From IMG/VR virus record IMGVR_UViG_3300013120_000048, positions 1 to 23,422 of that record: 23,422 nt of DNA. The stretch is one strand, 5' to 3'. The notes under the pieces are model-generated. The model worked only from the letters and a program-made list of their open reading frames with translations. It did not search any database and was not told the origin of the DNA. Position numbers and translations under genes: made by a program. This DNA comes from a virus. How positions within the stretch are numbered: the stretch's first letter is position 1; every line of letters begins with the position of its first letter. Shown here piece by piece: positions 1-6,500 of this stretch.

Positions 1-726
1 CCCCCTTATGATGGCCCTTGCGCGGAGGATTGCGAAATATGCGGCGGCGTGGGCCATGTGCGCCAAGACCTACCAGTCGGCCACCCGGATTACGGAAAAC
101 TTACCCGCTGCCCCAATACCCCGGTATCAAAACTAGCTGCGCCATCTAACGGCCTTCACTCCATGGATGCGTATCTAAAATTTGACGATCTCAAAAAGAT
201 TAACGGTATCACCGAAGCAATCCGGGACATCGAAACCACCATACAGAGGGGGTGGGGGTGGGTTTACATTCATGGATCATACGGCGACGGGAAAACCCAA
301 CTACTAAAAACTGCTACGGCCATTTATGTGCGCCAACACAAGTCGGCCATCTATACCACTATGGCCGATATTTTAGAACACTTGCGCGGCGCTTATGATA
401 CCAATGACCCTAACTACGAAAGCCAGGCGCGCCTAAATAGATTGGCCGATGTCGATCTACTTTGCATTGACGAAATCGACCGCATAAGGAATACCGAGTA
501 TGCCGAAGAAAAGCGCTTTACTTTGCTGGATAGAAGGTATGAGAGCGCAATCCGCACAAACTCAATTACCATTATGACATCAAATCAACCGCCCTCCGTT
601 TTACCTGGAGCGATCCACGACCGACTAAGAACAGCGGCGTTTTTTACTATCCAGTTGGGCGAAAAGTCGTACAGGCCCGCAATGGATCATAAGCACATCG
701 CTACAATGAGGAGACCACAGAAATGA
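1..726 (+). CDS. DnaC/IstB-like AAA+ ATPase, probable helicase loader (5' partial)
   Basis: The reading frame is open from base 1, so the gene begins before the window. A GTG at 49 could be read as a start, but it would cut into a conserved N-terminal cysteine motif. Counting codons from base 1, cysteines lie at 7, 11, 14 and 37 around a GHPDYGKL segment, as in phage DnaC-like loaders. The Walker A motif GSYGDGKT is at about 92-99. A Walker B segment ending CIDEID, a sensor-like TIMTSNQPP and an HDRLR arginine segment follow. The family loads the replicative helicase or acts with replication and transposition proteins, using ATP in the cytoplasm. The next gene overlaps by ATGA. Family assignment is firm. 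The loader role is inferred from the family and from the nearby recT; no helicase gene is in view. Confidence 0.85.
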   Translation, partial: PPYDGPCAEDCEICGGVGHVRQDLPVGHPDYGKLTRCPNTPVSKLAAPSNGLHSMDAYLKFDDLKKINGITEAIRDIETTIQRGWGWVYIHGSYGDGKTQLLKTATAIYVRQHKSAIYTTMADILEHLRGAYDTNDPNYESQARLNRLADVDLLCIDEIDRIRNTEYAEEKRFTLLDRRYESAIRTNSITIMTSNQPPSVLPGAIHDRLRTAAFFTIQLGEKSYRPAMDHKHIATMRRPQK

Positions 727-878
727 AGCTAACAATACGTGACGCACAAAGACTAAGGGCCGAGGCCGAAAGAACGGCTGACTACTCCAAGCACATCAAG
801 GCCGCTTTAGTATTCCAGGCTCTTGGCATGATTGCCGCCGCCAAGCGTTGCAGGGATAGGGCGGGTCATTACGCATAG
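723..878 (+). CDS. Small basic protein of unknown function (51 aa)
   Basis: A 51-codon frame starts with an ATG that overlaps the stop of the ATPase gene (ATGA at 723-726) and ends in TAG at 876-878. The product begins MKLTIRDAQRLRAEAERTAD and is rich in Arg, Lys and Ala, with a predicted helical character and no cysteine motif or membrane segment. The overlap implies translational coupling to the helicase-loader gene. I do not recognise a family. The next promoter begins 13 bases after its stop, so it is probably the last gene of its transcription unit. The coupling and lack of any competing gene are the main support. Confidence 0.6.
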   Translation: MKLTIRDAQRLRAEAERTADYSKHIKAALVFQALGMIAAAKRCRDRAGHYA

Positions 879-891
879 ATATAAACCGTAC

Positions 892-920
892 TTGACAACA
901 TACCAGGAGCATAGTATCAT
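892..920 (+). promoter_or_regulatory. Sigma-70-type promoter before the recT operon
   Basis: A perfect -35 box TTGACA (892-897) is followed after 17 bases by TATCAT (915-920), a good -10 box. The predicted start is near 927, giving a leader of about 31 bases with GGAGG at 946-950 before the ATG at 958. It sits in the only gap in this part of the window and would drive the zinc-protein, recT and HTH genes. Confidence 0.7.
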
Positions 921-957
921 CTAGTTGCCTATCAATCTTAGACCTGGAGGTCGTGAA

Positions 958-1134
958 ATGAACAAAGAAGAAATAAATAAACAAATCGAAGAATTGAAAG
1001 ACGTCATTCGGTCGGTAGAATGGGTCGATATGCGAGTAGGGCCAAGATATTGCCCTATGTGCTTCCGTCGCGAAGTTGACGGTCACAATCCAGACTGTCG
1101 ATTAGCTAAGGCGTTATACGGGGATCAAGAATGA
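958..1134 (+). CDS. Small zinc-finger-like protein (58 aa)
   Basis: The start chosen is ATG 958 because GGAGG at 946-950 sits seven bases upstream. An in-frame TTG at 925 has no such site and lies at the predicted transcription start. The product has a charged helical N-terminus (residues 2-22), then C32-x2-C35-x7-H43-x3-C47, a pattern that would bind one zinc ion. Short phage proteins with CPxC...GHxPDC are common in early regions, but I know no established function. It overlaps the next gene by ATGA and is the first gene after the promoter at 892-920. DNA or protein binding is only a guess. Confidence 0.75.
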   Translation: MNKEEINKQIEELKDVIRSVEWVDMRVGPRYCPMCFRREVDGHNPDCRLAKALYGDQE

Positions 1135-1433
1135 AAAACTTACTTGACTCTTTGGTTTTCGAGCTACATGCCGACGCTCGAAAATTTGCGCAATATAACT
1201 GTTGTGCTATTTGCTTTGCGGGCTGGAATGTCCTGGGGCGCAACGGGGCGAAAGGGCCTTACTATTTAGTTTGTAGATCATGTGACTGTGAAGCAAACGA
1301 ATTTAATTCAACCACCAAGGCCAAGGCGGAGAGGGCCAAGACTGACCGCTCTTTCGCTGCGTCATCATTGCGGCCTGTTCGCAAGTTGACCAAGGCTGAG
1401 GCGAAGCAAGGAATCAGAGATTTAGGATATTAG
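1131..1433 (+). CDS. Small zinc-ribbon protein, unknown function
   Basis: The 100-aa product starts at an ATG overlapping the previous stop. It has paired cysteines C25-x2-C28 and C48-x2-C51 (with extra Cys at 24 and 53), a zinc-ribbon spacing, followed by a Lys/Arg-rich tail from about residue 61. Basic tail plus zinc ribbon would suit nucleic-acid binding, but that is inference and I recognise no family. It lies between another zinc protein and recT in the same predicted transcript, so a role alongside recombination or replication is plausible. Confidence 0.7.
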   Translation: MKNLLDSLVFELHADARKFAQYNCCAICFAGWNVLGRNGAKGPYYLVCRSCDCEANEFNSTTKAKAERAKTDRSFAASSLRPVRKLTKAEAKQGIRDLGY

Positions 1434-1457
1434 TTTCGATAGCCGTAATTATCGAAA
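1434..1457. repeat. 7-bp inverted repeat before recT
   Basis: TTTCGAT (1434-1440) and ATCGAAA (1451-1457) are perfect complements separated by 10 bases. The repeat starts immediately after the stop codon of the upstream gene and ends 22 bases before the recT ATG. It could be a protein-binding site or a small RNA hairpin near the recT ribosome-binding site (AAAGGAA at 1464-1470). With only 7 bp and AT-rich arms it may also be chance. Confidence 0.4.
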
Positions 1458-1478
1458 TCATAGAAAGGAAAATGAGAA

Positions 1479-2480
1479 ATGACCGAAGAAAAAACAAAAG
1501 CATTAGCCCACCCGCAGGGATTGCGCGAAGTCTTACGGATGCCGTCAGTAATAGAAAGATTTGCCGATATCCGAGGTAGCAAAGAATTTGCGCAAGAGTA
1601 TTTAGCTTCCCTTTTGTCGGTTGCTAACCAGTCAAAAGGATTGCTGAATTGCTCCCATAGCTCAGTGTTGACCGCAGCGGCAAAGGCTGCCGTCTTGCGG
1701 TTGCCAATAGAACCCGCTTTAGGGTATGCCTATATCGTTCCCTACAAAAGGGAGGCTACCTTTATTCTTGGATATAAGGGCATGATTCAGTTGGCAATAC
1801 GTACCGGATCCTACAAGACGATCAACACCAGCGCGCTATATAATGGCGAGGACGTTGTAACTAACCGAATGAGCGGATTATTCGAGATCGTCGGCGACCA
1901 GATCACCGATGAGGAAATCGGATATTTTGCCATGTTTGAGCTAAAATCAGGGTTTCAAAAAGCGTTTTATATGGACAGGGAATCGGTTATTCGTCATGCC
2001 GTTAGATACTCTCCGGCATATCGTGAGGGTGGCCCCGTCAGTGGTTCGGCCTGGGAAACGAATTTTAAGCAAATGGCCGAAAAGACCGTTTTGCGTCACC
2101 TGTTAAGCAAATACGGATTATTCTCAATTCAGTACATGGACGCCGAAAGCGCGCCGTCTGACGTCAACCCCTCTTTGGGGGGCGGAATGGATATACCGGA
2201 CTTTGGCGACGTATTCGAGGGTGAGGCCTCCGATATCCCCGACGAGCCGGAGGACTTCGACTCCCTGGGTGAGTGGTGGACGCCTATTCTTGAGGCCAAT
2301 TTAGCCAGGGATAAAAAGCACGCCGAAAACCGACTTAAGTTATCCGAACTGTCGTTCAAGTCGGCTGATGAAATCCTGGCATGGTTCCGCCGTTACCAGG
2401 GCTGGAAGGATGTCAAGCCCGGTAATACAAAATCTACCACCATCGCAAAGCTGGCCGACTCTGGAGAAATCCCCCAATGA
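1479..2480 (+). CDS. recT: RecT-family single-strand annealing protein
   Basis: Residues 1 to about 230 match the RecT family throughout: the segment LLSVANQSKGLLNCSHSS, then AAVLRLPIEPALGYAYIVP, then ILGYKGMIQLAIRTG, and later EKTVLRHLLSKYG. RecT proteins anneal complementary single strands in phage recombination and replication. After the core comes an acidic linker (about 237-258) and a C-terminal domain of about 70 residues ending near SGEIPQ. That makes the protein (333 aa) longer than the roughly 270 aa of E. coli RecT. The start ATG has AAAGGAA eight bases upstream. The nuclease partner (RecE or YqaJ type) is not visible and could lie left of the window. The stop overlaps the next start by ATGA. 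Confidence 0.93.
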   Translation: MTEEKTKALAHPQGLREVLRMPSVIERFADIRGSKEFAQEYLASLLSVANQSKGLLNCSHSSVLTAAAKAAVLRLPIEPALGYAYIVPYKREATFILGYKGMIQLAIRTGSYKTINTSALYNGEDVVTNRMSGLFEIVGDQITDEEIGYFAMFELKSGFQKAFYMDRESVIRHAVRYSPAYREGGPVSGSAWETNFKQMAEKTVLRHLLSKYGLFSIQYMDAESAPSDVNPSLGGGMDIPDFGDVFEGEASDIPDEPEDFDSLGEWWTPILEANLARDKKHAENRLKLSELSFKSADEILAWFRRYQGWKDVKPGNTKSTTIAKLADSGEIPQ

Positions 2481-2734
2481 TCGCCGACCAGAAAGTCGAA
2501 GCCGTAAAAATGATATTAAGAGACCCGTTCGCGGGTCTCTTACCCAACCGCACCGAGCAGGTAGCCCGCCTCATTGCGGATGGGTATGTTACCAGTGAGA
2601 TAGCCGACCGCCTTGGGATTGCTATTTCCACCGTCAAGGCGCACCGCACAATTATCAAGAACAAAATAGGTATCGAGCCGCGCCTTTGTGGTGAGTATGT
2701 ATTCCGGCGCATAAGCGAGGCGGTCAATGAATAA
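2477..2734 (+). CDS. LuxR/GerE-type helix-turn-helix protein
   Basis: The 85-aa product is essentially a lone GerE domain. Residues about 22-70 read as RTEQVARLIADGYVTSEIAD then RLGIAISTVKAHR, with the expected TVKxHR recognition helix and the closing KIGI segment. There is no receiver or ligand-binding domain. The GerE fold binds DNA as a transcription regulator or, in phages, sometimes as a small terminase-like or sigma-like factor. It is translationally coupled to recT (ATGA). A perfect 11-bp hairpin (2517-2542) lies within codons 14-22. The start at 2477 is supported by the overlap; no good start lies between the hairpin and the domain. Confidence 0.8.
   Translation: MIADQKVEAVKMILRDPFAGLLPNRTEQVARLIADGYVTSEIADRLGIAISTVKAHRTIIKNKIGIEPRLCGEYVFRRISEAVNE
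2517..2542 (+). promoter_or_regulatory. Perfect 11-bp hairpin with TTCG loop inside the HTH gene
   Basis: TAAGAGACCCG (2517-2527) and CGGGTCTCTTA (2532-2542) are exact complements around the tetraloop TTCG. The structure is terminator-like in shape but has no following T run (CCCAACC follows). It lies 40 bases after the recT-HTH junction, so it could cause partial termination, stabilise the 3' end of recT mRNA, or hold back ribosomes on the HTH gene. Function is inferred. Confidence 0.6.
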
Positions 2735-2966
2735 GACCACAGTGTATGGTTCCACAATCTACGAAACCGACCATTACCGGGTGATTGCCACGGCAGGAGG
2801 CACTTACCTGATTGAAGAAAAGCCGACCGGGATACAAGTCAGCCACAAGAATAGCGCGCAACTGGCAACCGATGTTGTAGATGTGCTGGAGGCAACTATA
2901 GAAGTATTCCCGATTGACTTTATGACGAAAACCGATTTTGATCCTTTCGGGTATGTAGTGTTTTAG
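2727..2966 (+). CDS. Hypothetical protein (79 aa)
   Basis: The ATG overlaps the end of the HTH gene by eight bases, a typical coupled start. The product begins MNKTTVYGSTIYETDHYRVI and is predicted to be mainly beta strand at first, then a helix near residues 44-60. It has no cysteines and no membrane segment. I do not recognise a family. Its position in the recT operon suggests an early accessory function. Confidence 0.65.
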   Translation: MNKTTVYGSTIYETDHYRVIATAGGTYLIEEKPTGIQVSHKNSAQLATDVVDVLEATIEVFPIDFMTKTDFDPFGYVVF

Positions 2967-2977
2967 GAGAATATGAA

Positions 2978-3355
2978 ATGAAAATCGATAAACCAGACAT
3001 CAATAAAGTATTGCGCCTGATGAAATTGAAAAAACAGGTAAAGGATATTTATGAGGAAATCGACGGTATCGTCGAAGATTGGGTCAATAAATATTGCGTT
3101 CGGGATAGTGAGCTAACGTCCCGCTTTGATTATGCCCTGGGAGAACATGAAATATTATTTTTAGAGGGTGACATATTGAAGTTTGCAGAGGAATTGACCG
3201 CTGACGGCAAGCATTACCTGAAATTGGTTTTATCCGACAATCTAGCAAAATTCGCAGATGATGGGAAACTGTTTACCACGACATCGGTAAAAATGTTCGA
3301 CTGCGAAACCGGAATGCTAAAGAACAAGCCCGCATCTCTAAAGGGCGGTGAGTGA
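2978..3355 (+). CDS. Hypothetical protein (125 aa)
   Basis: A clear AGGAGA site at 2966-2971 precedes the ATG by six bases. Residues 9-32 (VLRLMKLKKQVKDIYEEIDG region) form a charged helix, and the rest is mixed and acidic. Cysteines at 40 and near 110 do not make a known motif. No family is recognised. The stop overlaps the start of the DUF5131 gene (TGATG), so the two are probably co-expressed. Confidence 0.65.
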   Translation: MKIDKPDINKVLRLMKLKKQVKDIYEEIDGIVEDWVNKYCVRDSELTSRFDYALGEHEILFLEGDILKFAEELTADGKHYLKLVLSDNLAKFADDGKLFTTTSVKMFDCETGMLKNKPASLKGGE

Positions 3356-4185
3356 TGGCTACAAATTCTAGTATTAGCTGGTGTCACGATACTATAAACC
3401 CGTGGATTGGATGCCAGAAGATTGCCACGGGTTGCAAGAATTGTTACGCAGCAAACACGCCTCCGGCCAAGTTTGCGCGCTCTAAAAATGTAGAGACGTT
3501 TGGACCCGCTGACACAACGAGCCGCAAAAGATTCAAGCATTGGGAGAAAAAACTAAGGAGTTTCGAGCGCATGGCAAAGAAAGCGGGCGAAAGGTATCAA
3601 ATCGTTTTCAACGGTTCGACCTGTGACATTTTCGAGGATAACCCTCAAGTCGATGATTGGCGCGATGAATATCTCAATCTATTGCCGGAGTACACCTTCA
3701 ATTTGATTCAATTGCTTCTCACCAAGCGGCCCGGCAATGTCGCCCGCAATGTGCCCGTTGATTGGCTAAGAGATTGGCCGGAAGGGATAGCAATAGGGAC
3801 CAGTGTATCAGTCCAGGAGGACGTAGATAAGAACATCCCCGAACTATTGAAGGTGCCGGCATGGTTTCATTTTCTGAGCATTGAACCCATGTTGGAGCCT
3901 TTGAGAATCGCTAAATATCTATCGCCTATGATCCAGGAACACAACACAATAAAATGGGTTATTGTTGGCGGCGAAAGTGGAAAGAAACATAGGCCGTTTG
4001 ATGTGGCTTGGGCCAGGGACATTCTCAGAGTTTGTAAGGATTTCAATGTCCCATTTTTTGCCAAGCAATTAGGCGGCCACCCCAACAAACGGGAAAGCCT
4101 AAGTGATTTCCCTTATGATTTGCGGGTTCGGCTATTCCCGCCGGAGTTTGAAGTTGATGGCAGTCAGCCGCCGATATACCTATAG
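3355..4185 (+). CDS. DUF5131 / phage Gp37-Gp68 family three-cysteine protein
   Basis: ATG 3355 is preferred over GTG 3352; it overlaps the previous stop as TGATG. Family landmarks in order are NPWIGC, then GCKNCYA (C20-x6-C27-x2-C30), a CDIFED segment, LLTKRP, IGTSVSVQ, LSIEPML, then WVIVGGESG, RPFDVAW and VPFFAKQLGG. The three-cysteine cluster suggests a metal or Fe-S site and the family is often described as radical-SAM-like, although the spacing is not the classical Cx3Cx2C. The reaction is not established. The family often occurs with a partner called TcmP (three-Cys-motif partner), which I do not see here. Length (276 aa) is normal. Family call is firm; the enzyme activity is unknown. 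Confidence 0.88.
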   Translation: MATNSSISWCHDTINPWIGCQKIATGCKNCYAANTPPAKFARSKNVETFGPADTTSRKRFKHWEKKLRSFERMAKKAGERYQIVFNGSTCDIFEDNPQVDDWRDEYLNLLPEYTFNLIQLLLTKRPGNVARNVPVDWLRDWPEGIAIGTSVSVQEDVDKNIPELLKVPAWFHFLSIEPMLEPLRIAKYLSPMIQEHNTIKWVIVGGESGKKHRPFDVAWARDILRVCKDFNVPFFAKQLGGHPNKRESLSDFPYDLRVRLFPPEFEVDGSQPPIYL

Positions 4186-4197
4186 AGAGGTGACAAG

Positions 4198-4281
4198 ATG
4201 ACCGGATTGCTGATTTACATAATACTATTGATTGTTGCCTTGTCTTTGTGGATCGTTGGCGTATTGGCGGATAAGGCGTAG
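4198..4281 (+). CDS. 27-aa single-pass membrane microprotein
   Basis: An ATG at 4198 has GAGAGGTG at 4185-4192, six bases upstream, and opens a 27-codon frame ending at TAG 4279-4281. The product is MTGLLIYIILLIVALSLWIV followed by GVLADKA: one hydrophobic helix of about 20 residues with a short charged end. It would insert in the host inner membrane. It lies 12 bases after the DUF5131 gene and 60 bases before a hairpin, at the end of that transcript. Possible roles include a holin-like or host-modulating peptide, but it has no other diagnostic feature and I would not name it. Confidence 0.55.
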   Translation: MTGLLIYIILLIVALSLWIVGVLADKA

Positions 4282-4340
4282 AAATCTATGGTATAAATAG
4301 CTTACGACTACTCCTTTACTCCTTCTTCTCCTCCTATTTA

Positions 4341-4379
4341 GACAAATCCGCGGTATTCCAGCAGCCCCGCGGATTTGTC
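4341..4379. terminator. 13-bp perfect inverted repeat: terminator or operator
   Basis: GACAAATCCGCGG (4341-4353) and CCGCGGATTTGTC (4367-4379) pair perfectly around a 13-base loop. It separates the early genes from the HTH gene, as a terminator would, but lacks a T run on either side. It also ends eight bases before the -35 box of the HTH gene, where an operator would sit. A pyrimidine-rich tract (4308-4336) lies just upstream. Confidence 0.55.
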
Positions 4380-4386
4380 GCGTCAT

Positions 4387-4414
4387 TTGACAAAATCCCA
4401 AAAATGTATAAAAT
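4387..4414 (+). promoter_or_regulatory. Promoter giving a leaderless mRNA for the HTH gene
   Basis: TTGACA at 4387-4392 and TAAAAT at 4409-4414 are separated by 16 bases. Transcription would start about seven bases after the -10 box, which is the A of the ATG at 4421. No Shine-Dalgarno sequence lies between. Reading the -10 as TATAAA (4407-4412) would give a 14-base spacer and a leader of about two bases. Confidence 0.6.
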
Positions 4415-4420
4415 GCGAAT

Positions 4421-4675
4421 ATGGAAACCTTCACCCATACCATAAACGCTGATACTTTCAAATCCTATTGTGAGCGAGCCGGGCAGCCTTTCTCCGCCCG
4501 TAACCTTGCGAAAATATCCGGCTTGTCATACCCCACCGTATTAAATTCAATCAATGGAAAATCGCCGCCCCGATTTGAAACGGCGATTACTTTATTGTTA
4601 TCTCTTGGCGTGACCGTCGAAGAAATCAACGCTATGCCCTTGGGCGACCTGCTGCCTATCGAGGTGGCTGAGTGA
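4421..4675 (+). CDS. Cro/XRE-like HTH regulator, probably leaderless
   Basis: Residues about 26-47 (ARNLAKISGLSYPTVLNSIN then GK) form a helix-turn-helix of the Cro/cI type, followed by the usual helical segment FETAITLLLSLGVTVEEI. The 84-aa length suits a small DNA-binding regulator without a dimerisation or cleavage domain. The gene has its own promoter with the start codon at the predicted +1, an arrangement known for lambda cI from PRM. It heads the terminase operon and may control the early-to-late switch or its own promoter, with the 4341-4379 repeat as a possible operator. The next gene overlaps by GTGA. Confidence 0.75.
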   Translation: METFTHTINADTFKSYCERAGQPFSARNLAKISGLSYPTVLNSINGKSPPRFETAITLLLSLGVTVEEINAMPLGDLLPIEVAE

Positions 4676-4896
4676 CCGAAAAAACAGAGTTCGACGACCT
4701 CACGCCAGAGGAATGGTTAGCTCTCGATTATGATCGCAAGCTAAAGTTATTGGATTTGGTTACAGGTCGCATATTCAGTTTGCGGCTAAAGATGGCTCCG
4801 CTTTCAGGTCAACTGGCAGAACTAAAAGCAGAGTTCACGGTATTGAAGGAAACAAAAAGCGCCCTCCAGTCGTCTATCAAGGCTGAGGGCGGTTAA
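4672..4896 (+). CDS. Short coiled-coil protein, unknown function
   Basis: A GTG start overlaps the stop of the HTH gene (GTGA). The 74-aa product starts MTEKTEFDDLTPEEWLALDY and has a heptad-like helix from about residue 24 to 70 with leucines and charged residues, so it is probably a coiled coil. No family is recognised. It lies directly before the small terminase gene. A 7-bp inverted repeat (4860-4866 with 4885-4891) falls in its last codons and may affect read-through into the packaging genes. Confidence 0.65.
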   Translation: MTEKTEFDDLTPEEWLALDYDRKLKLLDLVTGRIFSLRLKMAPLSGQLAELKAEFTVLKETKSALQSSIKAEGG

Positions 4897-4923
4897 CATA
4901 TTGACACCATAAAAAAGGTACAT

Positions 4924-5283
4924 ATGTCAAAGAATGGTAACGGAGTAAACGCACAGGATATAATTGATGCTATTGTCGATGGCCAGGGTTACGCGTCTAA
5001 GGCTTCCGAGAATTTGGGCGTGTCCCGTACAACCTTTTACAAGTATCTTGATAAATACGCAACGGCAAAACAGGCGCTTGAAGATGAGCGCGAGAAGCGT
5101 CACGATAAAGTAGAGCTAAAGCTAATGGACAGGATCGAGAAAAACGACACCACCGCCATCATCTTCTATCTCAAGACACAATGCAAATCGCGCGGCTACA
5201 TCGAGCGCCAGGAGATAGCAGGCGTCAAAGATCAGCCTATCACAATAGTTAATTGGGATGAAAACCAAGAAGATACAGATTAA
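4924..5283 (+). CDS. terS: Terminase small subunit
   Basis: The 119-aa product has an N-terminal helix-turn-helix (about residues 10-42, with YASKASENLGVSRTTFYKYL), a charged helix and a C-terminal tail GYIERQEIAGVKDQPITIVN, a layout common in phage small terminases. These bind the packaging site on phage DNA and deliver it to the large subunit. The large terminase gene overlaps it by 26 bases, which supports the assignment. AAAAGGT at 4914-4920 is close to the ATG. The exact subfamily cannot be named from sequence alone. Confidence 0.8.
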   Translation: MSKNGNGVNAQDIIDAIVDGQGYASKASENLGVSRTTFYKYLDKYATAKQALEDEREKRHDKVELKLMDRIEKNDTTAIIFYLKTQCKSRGYIERQEIAGVKDQPITIVNWDENQEDTD

Positions 5284-6493
5284 TGCTTCTCCTCATCCAG
5301 GACAAAAGGCGGTTCACGAAAACCCGGCAAGGTTCAAGGTTCTAGCCGCGGGCCGTAGGTGGGGCAAAACCCGGCTCGGCGTCAATGAATGCTTGGGAGT
5401 TGCAGCCGCTGGAGGCCGGGCCTGGTGGGTTGCGCCTACTTATAAAATGGCCGCCGTAGGATGGAGACCACTTCACAGAATGGGAATACAGATAGGAGCG
5501 GAAGTTAGACGAGTAGATCGCCAAATAATGCTGCCAAACGGCGGAGAGGTTACGGTGAGATCGGCTGATAATCCAGATACACTCCGCGGAGAAGGTCTGG
5601 ACTTTGCGGTACTTGATGAGTGTGCATTTATTTCGGAGTCGGCCTGGACGGAGGCAATACGCCCCGCCCTATCAGATCGCAAGGGTAAGGCAATGTTTAT
5701 ATCCACCCCCAAGGGCAGAAACTGGTTTTTTCGTCTTTACCAGCATGGGCAAACTGGAGATCCGGCTTGGCAATCCTGGAAACTACCAACAGAATACAAC
5801 CCCCATATAGACAAAGAAGAAATAGAAGCGGCGCGGCAATCGCTACCTGAAATGATATTTCGGCAAGAATATTTGGCCCAATTTCTGGAGAACGAAGGTG
5901 CTGTATTTAGAAATATATCCAATTGCATGGACGCTGATAAAAAAGCCACGATTGAGCATCACACGGATTACGACGAAAGAGGGGAAATCATAAGGTATCA
6001 CAACCTAATGGCGGGGATCGATTGGGGAAAGCAAAACGACTTCACAGTCATTTCAATCGGTTGCGCAGACTGCAATGTCGAAGTAGCAAGAGATCGGTTC
6101 AACCAAATCGATTATTCCTTTCAACGCAAGCGCATAATGTCTTTGCTGGATGAGTGGAAAGTAAACACAGGACTAGCAGAAACTAACGCCATGGGCGATC
6201 CGATACTTGAACAACTCCAGGCCGATGGTGCGCCGCTCGAAGGATTTCAAACGACCGCGCAAACAAAGCCGCAACTTATAGAGAATTTGGCCCTTGCGCT
6301 CGAGCGCGAAGAATGGCAATTCCAGGAAGACCCGATATGGACAGGCGAGCTAGAGGCATACGAGCGCAAGATATCAGCCACGACCGGGAGATCATCCTAT
6401 TCGGCCCCGGAAGGGCTGCATGACGACACCGTTATAGCGCGGGCGCTGATGGTGATGAGCGGCACGTATGGCTATCATGGTATATATGTGTAG
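5258..6493 (+). CDS. terL: Terminase large subunit (ATPase-nuclease)
   Basis: The 411-aa protein has Walker A GRRWGKT at 32-38, Walker B LDE at 119-121, and the coupling motif STPKG at 149-153. The C-terminal RNase H-like nuclease shows AGIDWGKQNDFT with its acidic residue, and a closing GLHDDTVIARA with the last catalytic aspartate pair. The enzyme pumps DNA into the prohead and cuts the concatemer. Start ATG 5258 lies within the terS gene; no later in-frame ATG keeps the N-terminal segment before Walker A. All catalytic motifs appear intact, so packaging should be functional. Confidence 0.95.
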   Translation: MKTKKIQINASPHPGQKAVHENPARFKVLAAGRRWGKTRLGVNECLGVAAAGGRAWWVAPTYKMAAVGWRPLHRMGIQIGAEVRRVDRQIMLPNGGEVTVRSADNPDTLRGEGLDFAVLDECAFISESAWTEAIRPALSDRKGKAMFISTPKGRNWFFRLYQHGQTGDPAWQSWKLPTEYNPHIDKEEIEAARQSLPEMIFRQEYLAQFLENEGAVFRNISNCMDADKKATIEHHTDYDERGEIIRYHNLMAGIDWGKQNDFTVISIGCADCNVEVARDRFNQIDYSFQRKRIMSLLDEWKVNTGLAETNAMGDPILEQLQADGAPLEGFQTTAQTKPQLIENLALALEREEWQFQEDPIWTGELEAYERKISATTGRSSYSAPEGLHDDTVIARALMVMSGTYGYHGIYV

Positions 6494-6500
6494 GTGAAAT

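Noticed and set aside
796-1086. 96-aa minus-strand frame
   Set aside because: It covers the consensus promoter and the small zinc-protein gene and has no family features.
2129-2757. Minus-strand and alternative-frame openings across the recT end and HTH gene
   Set aside because: They overlap RecT and the GerE domain, both well supported.
4860-4891. 7-bp inverted repeat (CGCCCTC / GAGGGCG) at the end of the coiled-coil gene
   Set aside because: Short stem with an 18-base loop, within coding sequence and with no T run; too weak for a terminator call.
4901-4929. TTGACA at 4901-4906 before the small terminase gene
   Set aside because: At 16-18 bases downstream no -10-like sequence is present (the region is the start codon), so this is probably chance.
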